A stretch of DNA of 64,000 nucleotides from Tragulus kanchil (lineage: Eukaryota; Chordata; Mammalia; Artiodactyla; Tragulidae): NCBI GenBank assembly GCA_022376925.1, contig JAIOJX010000025.1, positions 138,157,301 to 138,221,300 on the forward strand. Reading direction: 5' to 3'. The translations under genes were made by a program, and so were the position numbers. Shown piece by piece: positions 58,916 to 64,000 of the stretch. Numbering within the stretch: position 1 is the stretch's first letter; each line of letters starts with the position of its first letter. The notes under the pieces are model-generated. The model worked only from the letters and a program-made list of their open reading frames with translations, was not told the DNA's origin and did not search any database.

Positions 58916-59449
58916 TCACCGAAGCAACAATGCCAGGCACAGAAGCTGGACCTCATGCCGGGTGCTTTCATCTCTGAATCACAGTCTTCTCCTAGATGGG
59001 CTGCACCTCCACAAAATCTCTCTTGAATTTGACCTCATGAACAAATCTACCTTTTAAAGAACTTTTATATACGGAAAAGTGGTATCTTATGACCCACTAC
59101 TTACTGGCGTAGTTCAATGTGTAAACGAAATTTACAGACTAGGGGGGCCTCAAAAGGCAAGCGGTGTGAGAAACAGAAGCTTCCTTCCCCCGAAGGAGGG
59201 GATTAAGTGTATGAAAGTCTCATTCACCTTGTACAGCAGAAAATAACACAACATTGTAAAGCAACTATCCTCCAATTAAATGTTTAAAAAGTCAAAAAAT
59301 AAAGCTTCCACGTAGTTCTTTGCAAGCTATAAAGCACTGTAATAAATGTAGGTTATTATTATTGCTAGGTGAGGAAGTTGTATCTTATAATTTTCTCTTA
59401 CACACTTTTGGGAAAATTAGTTGAAATTCATATGAAATTCTCCAGGGTA

Positions 59450-59565
59450 GGGGGCTTCCCTGGTTCATTCGTGTTAAGACACAGGTGCTTCCACAGCAGG
59501 GGGCTGGGAAACTAGGGTCCTGCAAACACTGTGACATGGCCAGAAAAAAAAAAAAAAGAAGAAAA
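59450..59565 (+). mobile_element. Internally deleted tRNA-type SINE, copy 2 (by D17)
   Basis: Copy of 58351-58466 with the same target-site duplications (59434-59449, 59566-59581). Confidence 0.88.
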
Positions 59566-60221
59566 GAAATTCTCCAGGGTAAGGGACAGTCTAGTGTATA
59601 CTAGGTGTTCAGTAAATAGTTGAAGAAAGAATGAATTAATGAGAAATGAAATACAAATGGATAAAATGTTCATATAGATTGAATTGGTCTACTTATTTTA
59701 GTTTAATGAACATTTACTGAAGGCCTATTGTGTGCCAAGAACTGTAGAGACTGTTTGCACATACAGTTATAAAATCCTGGTGACTTTCCTTTTTTGATCA
59801 CGTGTGATGTATGTTTCTATGAAGACCGAGGCCCCTTGGGTCATGTTAATGATCATCTCATGTAACTGAGTAGTGCTGTAGAACATTTCACTCGTTATAA
59901 GTACAAATACTTTCTCACAATGGCCTGTGGGGAGGCAGGGCAGATGCTATCATTCCCGTTTTGTAGGTGAGGAAATCCAGACCCAGCAAGATTAAATGAC
60001 TTGCCAACTCCTCCTCACCGAAGCAACAATGCCAGGCACAGAAGCTGGACCTCATGCCGGGTGCTTTCATCTCTGAATCACAGTCTTCTCCTAGATGGGC
60101 TGCACCTCCACAAAATCTCTCTTGAATTTGACCTCATGAACAAATCTACCTTTTAAAGAACTTTTATATACGGAAAAGTGGTATCTTATGACCCACTACT
60201 TACTGGCGTAGTTCAATGTGT

Positions 60222-60425
60222 AAGTTCTGGAGACAGGCGACAAAATGTGAACTCTGGTTTTGCCAGTTACTAGCTCTGCATCTTTGGCAAGTGACTTAAT
60301 CTAGCTTAGTCTCAGTTTTCTCATCTGTAAAATGGTGGTGGTACTGACTTGCCTTGTTGGATTTGGGGAAGGATCAAATATGCTTAGTGCAGTGCCTGTA
60401 GAAACTAAACATTCAGTGGCAGCTG
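60222..60425 (+). mobile_element. MIR SINE, copy 1
   Basis: Clear MIR core: gccagttactagctctgcat, ggcaagtgacttaatctagc, ctcagttttctcatctgtaa and gcttagtgcagtgcctg. An ancient mammalian SINE. Copied at 61298-61501. Confidence 0.85.
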
Positions 60426-60825
60426 ATTATTTTTATTCTCATTATTAAAACAAAGCAATGACTTTTAAACTTTTGCACAATAAGGAATGAATTTTACTGT
60501 TATTCAGTATACACATACGTGTGTTTCATTAAAAGATCATTAATCAGTGCTTAGACTTCCTATGTGCAAAGCATTCTTATATTTTTCATCGTGTTTTATT
60601 TAGAAACGCTGGTTGAGATACACTAAATGATTTCACATCCTGTTAATGCACCAGGACATGTGTTGAAAAGCACTAATGTTAAGGATAATCAGGTTAATGA
60701 GTGCATTAAAGAAAAATCGATTATTGAACTTTTATATTTTTCCTTCTAATTACTTAACAGCATCTTCTGGAATTTGAATGCTAAATTACACTGAAAACAG
60801 ATTCTTAAACATTTCTTAGTAATTC

Positions 60826-60985
60826 TAACCATATATTGAGTATTTATTGCCATCTAGGTACTGTGCTCAGCAGTCTTTTTGCATGTTATCTAAGTGAGTG
60901 CTTGCCACAGCCCTGGAAGAACGTCTTCTGTTTCCATGTGATAATTGACTCAAAGAGGTTTCATGAATTTGCTGAAGGTCATAAT
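60826..60985 (-). mobile_element. MIR/L2-type remnant
   Basis: It contains tattgagtatttattgccat, ctaggtactgtgctcagcag and gcatgttatctaagtgagtg, MIR/L2 antisense landmarks. Copied at 61902-62061. A 94-codon frame over it is incidental although it is repeated. Confidence 0.6.
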
Positions 60986-61297
60986 ATTAGTGAGAGTTGT
61001 AAGAATTCAGAGTTCTTCTTGACCCCAAAGCTCTCTGCTTTTTCAACCCCAGCCCTCTGTTCTCAGGTTCGCTTAGTGATTTCTGAAGACAGAATTATGC
61101 CTTCTCTTAGATACATTTGAATGGCAACCTTGGGAATTTACCGGCTGTGGTACATCTTTTGTAGTTTTCTTTGAAAGGACTCATTTGGAGAAAGGTTTCA
61201 AGTTAATAAGGAAGCATACTGCATAGACTAGTTTTTATTTGGCTGATCTTTGATGGATTAATTGGTCTTGCCCCTTTACTGGCGTAGTTCAATGTGT

Positions 61298-61501
61298 AAG
61301 TTCTGGAGACAGGCGACAAAATGTGAACTCTGGTTTTGCCAGTTACTAGCTCTGCATCTTTGGCAAGTGACTTAATCTAGCTTAGTCTCAGTTTTCTCAT
61401 CTGTAAAATGGTGGTGGTACTGACTTGCCTTGTTGGATTTGGGGAAGGATCAAATATGCTTAGTGCAGTGCCTGTAGAAACTAAACATTCAGTGGCAGCT
61501 G
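61298..61501 (+). mobile_element. MIR SINE, copy 2 (by D18)
   Basis: Copy of 60222-60425 at offset 1076 bp. Confidence 0.85.
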
Positions 61502-62385
61502 ATTATTTTTATTCTCATTATTAAAACAAAGCAATGACTTTTAAACTTTTGCACAATAAGGAATGAATTTTACTGTTATTCAGTATACACATACGTGTGT
61601 TTCATTAAAAGATCATTAATCAGTGCTTAGACTTCCTATGTGCAAAGCATTCTTATATTTTTCATCGTGTTTTATTTAGAAACGCTGGTTGAGATACACT
61701 AAATGATTTCACATCCTGTTAATGCACCAGGACATGTGTTGAAAAGCACTAATGTTAAGGATAATCAGGTTAATGAGTGCATTAAAGAAAAATCGATTAT
61801 TGAACTTTTATATTTTTCCTTCTAATTACTTAACAGCATCTTCTGGAATTTGAATGCTAAATTACACTGAAAACAGATTCTTAAACATTTCTTAGTAATT
61901 CTAACCATATATTGAGTATTTATTGCCATCTAGGTACTGTGCTCAGCAGTCTTTTTGCATGTTATCTAAGTGAGTGCTTGCCACAGCCCTGGAAGAACGT
62001 CTTCTGTTTCCATGTGATAATTGACTCAAAGAGGTTTCATGAATTTGCTGAAGGTCATAATATTAGTGAGAGTTGTAAGAATTCAGAGTTCTTCTTGACC
62101 CCAAAGCTCTCTGCTTTTTCAACCCCAGCCCTCTGTTCTCAGGTTCGCTTAGTGATTTCTGAAGACAGAATTATGCCTTCTCTTAGATACATTTGAATGG
62201 CAACCTTGGGAATTTACCGGCTGTGGTACATCTTTTGTAGTTTTCTTTGAAAGGACTCATTTGGAGAAAGGTTTCAAGTTAATAAGGAAGCATACTGCAT
62301 AGACTAGTTTTTATTTGGCTGATCTTTGATGTAAACATTTTGGAATAGCATCTCAGGTTTTTATGATACCGTCGATTAATTGGTC

Positions 62386-63640
62386 AGTTTTATTGAGCAC
62401 CCACAGGTTTAACATATCTTCAGAAGAGAGAAGAGATAGCTGTGTAACTATAAAAAGACTTCATTACAAATGAATGCCGGCTTTTGTTAAGGCACGAAAG
62501 GAAGACTTAAGAGCTACAAAGAGTACTTTATAGTGTATTGATTTGCTTCAAACTCACCAGGCAGTTGAAGTATTTACTTTGTAAGGTACTTGTGAAAAAC
62601 CAGCACTAACTATACAATTAATTTTCTGTTTTTGTATTTTAGTTCATTGCAAATCTTTCTTAAATTTTGAGTAGTATTTGAATTTTCTTTTTTTTTTGAC
62701 AGTCCTGGGACTTTTCTCCTCTTTTAAAAAATATTCTGAGAAGGAATTAAGGAAATATATTTTATGAATAGTACTTAGAAACACAAATAGATAATTTACA
62801 TGACAGTGGGAAGGCAGATTTCACTGTTTCTTTCACACTTGTGTCTGACAGATTAAAATTCTTTCAGTTGGATGGATAGGATTGTATCTTATAAATAAGA
62901 TAATTACCAGGTCCTTAAAAATACATAAATACACTCCTGCTTTTGCATGATAGTTTCCTTGTGCATGGAGCTTTAAACTTTCACTGGTATGTTTAACTAG
63001 TTTATTTGTTGAATTAAGGTTGGTGTTTTCAAAACTGACAGTTTTTTAAATTCAGAGTTTGTGTAGATCATGATGCTGCTTTAGACAAAGAACAGCGGTT
63101 TCATGGTTTTTGTGAAAATTAAAGCTAGTATATTGTTTCAGTTATCTTTGGACATCAGATTTTTTTATCTCTAGACGAGCCTTAAGGTAACTCATTTTGC
63201 CCCTAATGAAATTGTAGATAATTGTCATTTAAGCTTATGTTTTGTGTTTATTTTATTGATTGACTCCTTTTGTCTAGCACTTGACCCTTAGTGGTGTGGT
63301 ATAGTTTTTGTGCGCATCAAGAAACATTTCAGCTAGTGAATGGTCACTAATGTTTCTATGTTCAGGTACGTAAACTGGGTTCTCATGACATTTTGTACTA
63401 CTTTTATTCTTGATGTGGAAATTCTTATAAAAAAAGAGGAAAATCAATTTAGATGTGTACTTGCACTAGTGTTTTTGAATTAGATACACACACAAATTCT
63501 GGGTCTACGTATATGTACAATTTCCATAGTTACATGAGAAGCATAAGGCTACAAGCTCTTAATCCATAAATATAAACATTAAGTGATTTTGTGGAAATGA
63601 AAAAACTGAGTAGTAACACCCTTTGAGCTGTTGGATGCCT
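62386..63640. other. Presumed CRACD intron 1, AT-rich
   Basis: No exon, gene or repeat that I can support. Confidence 0.45.
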
Positions 63641-63647
63641 TGTATGT

Positions 63648-63850
63648 TTGTGTGCTCAGTGGCTCATTTGTGTTCGACCCTTCATGACCCCGTGGACTGT
63701 AGCCTGTCAGGCTCCTCTGGCCATGGGGTTTCCCAGGCAAGAATACTGGAGTGGCTGCCATTTCTTTCTTAGCCAGGGATTCAACATGCGCCTCCTGCCT
63801 CTTCTGCATTGGCAGGTGGATTCTTGACCACCGAACTACCTGGGAAGCCC
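63648..63850 (-). mobile_element. Bov-tA SINE, antisense
   Basis: The BovA part comes first (tgtgctcagtggctcatttg, gaccccgtggactgtagcct, ggcaagaatactggagtggc), then the tRNA-like head ending ctacctgggaagccc. Ruminant-specific. Confidence 0.88.
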
Positions 63851-64000
63851 ATTGAGTGCGTTAGTCACACGTTATCAGAAAGAAGCCAAAAAGAGCAAGG
63901 ATATGTAACAGCTTCTATACTGAATTTGCATGTGGAAAGGTGATTCAATATAGAATGTCAAAAATGAAACACAGGAATAGCTTCAATCTGATTTTAAAAT

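Larger units (their letters stand above)
58057..60223 (+). repeat. Tandem duplication D17 (offset 1099 bp)
   Basis: Copy 1 is 58057-59124 and copy 2 is 59156-60223; 59125-59155 is a 31-bp filler (acgaaatttacagactaggg...) found in neither copy. The start overlaps D16 copy 2 by about 35 bp. Confidence 0.95.
60200..62385 (+). repeat. Tandem duplication D18 (offset 1076 bp)
   Basis: Copy 1 is 60200-61275 and copy 2 is 61276-62385. Near the end of copy 1, the text between 'ctttgatg' and 'gattaattggtc' lacks about 40 bp present in copy 2 (62331-62372). The start overlaps D17 copy 2 by about 24 bp. Confidence 0.95.

Noticed and set aside
60836..62196. Repeated 94-codon frame (plus strand)
   Set aside because: It runs over a MIR/L2 remnant; the repetition comes from D18, not from selection.
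2187..62385. Real tandem exon duplications or a new mobile system with ~1.1 kb units
   Set aside because: The units share no sequence with each other, have no common ends or target sites, and each just repeats local DNA. Two would break an essential gene. An assembly cause explains all of them.
1..64000. CRISPR array, phage, operon or bacterial defence system
   Set aside because: Introns, SINE/LINE content and splice sites show mammalian nuclear DNA. No short regularly spaced repeats were seen.

Overview
This is vertebrate nuclear DNA from a ruminant. BovB LINEs, Bov-tA SINEs with their BovA 3' part, tRNA-Glu-type artiodactyl SINEs and L1 fragments are mixed through AT-rich introns. The copy number of the GC-rich tRNA-type SINE, and the near-consensus state of some copies, suggest recent activity in this lineage; I cannot name the species. 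There are no bacterial features, operons or CRISPR arrays.

Region 1 (1 to about 31.8 kb, + strand) is the 3' third of CEP135, a centriole-assembly coiled-coil protein. Eight coding exons can be placed with canonical splice sites and continuous phase: 298-353, 2988-3156, 6521-6631, 6912-7097, 16977-17186, 18033-18235, 20909-21013 and 24108-24207 (stop). They encode about 379 residues. An intron follows just after the stop, and a 3' UTR exon ends near an AATAAA at 31774. Upstream exons lie outside the window.

Region 2 (about 31.8-54.4 kb) is intergenic and full of repeats: MLT1-like LTRs, a HAL1/L1 fragment, BovB, several SINE layers, L1 ends and MER5A.

Region 3 (about 54.7-55.8 kb) is a strong CpG island with a GC box and a good splice donor at 55355. 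By gene order next to CEP135 it is most likely the promoter and non-coding exon 1 of CRACD (KIAA1211). The rest of the window (55.4-64 kb) would then be the start of its first intron.

The most striking property is structural. Eighteen head-to-tail, near-identical duplications, all with an offset of about 1.05-1.23 kb, are scattered over the window and cover exons, introns, SINEs, LTRs and unique intergenic DNA alike. They duplicate two CEP135 coding exons exactly, a third with a damaged acceptor, and the 3' UTR exon. Copies differ mainly by homopolymer indels, and several junctions carry scrambled bases. Where duplications adjoin, they follow the order X X' Y Y' Z Z'. This fits contig ends with about 1.1 kb overlap that were joined without being merged, so the real locus is probably about 44 kb. 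I see no convincing undescribed biological system; the duplications are the result to act on.
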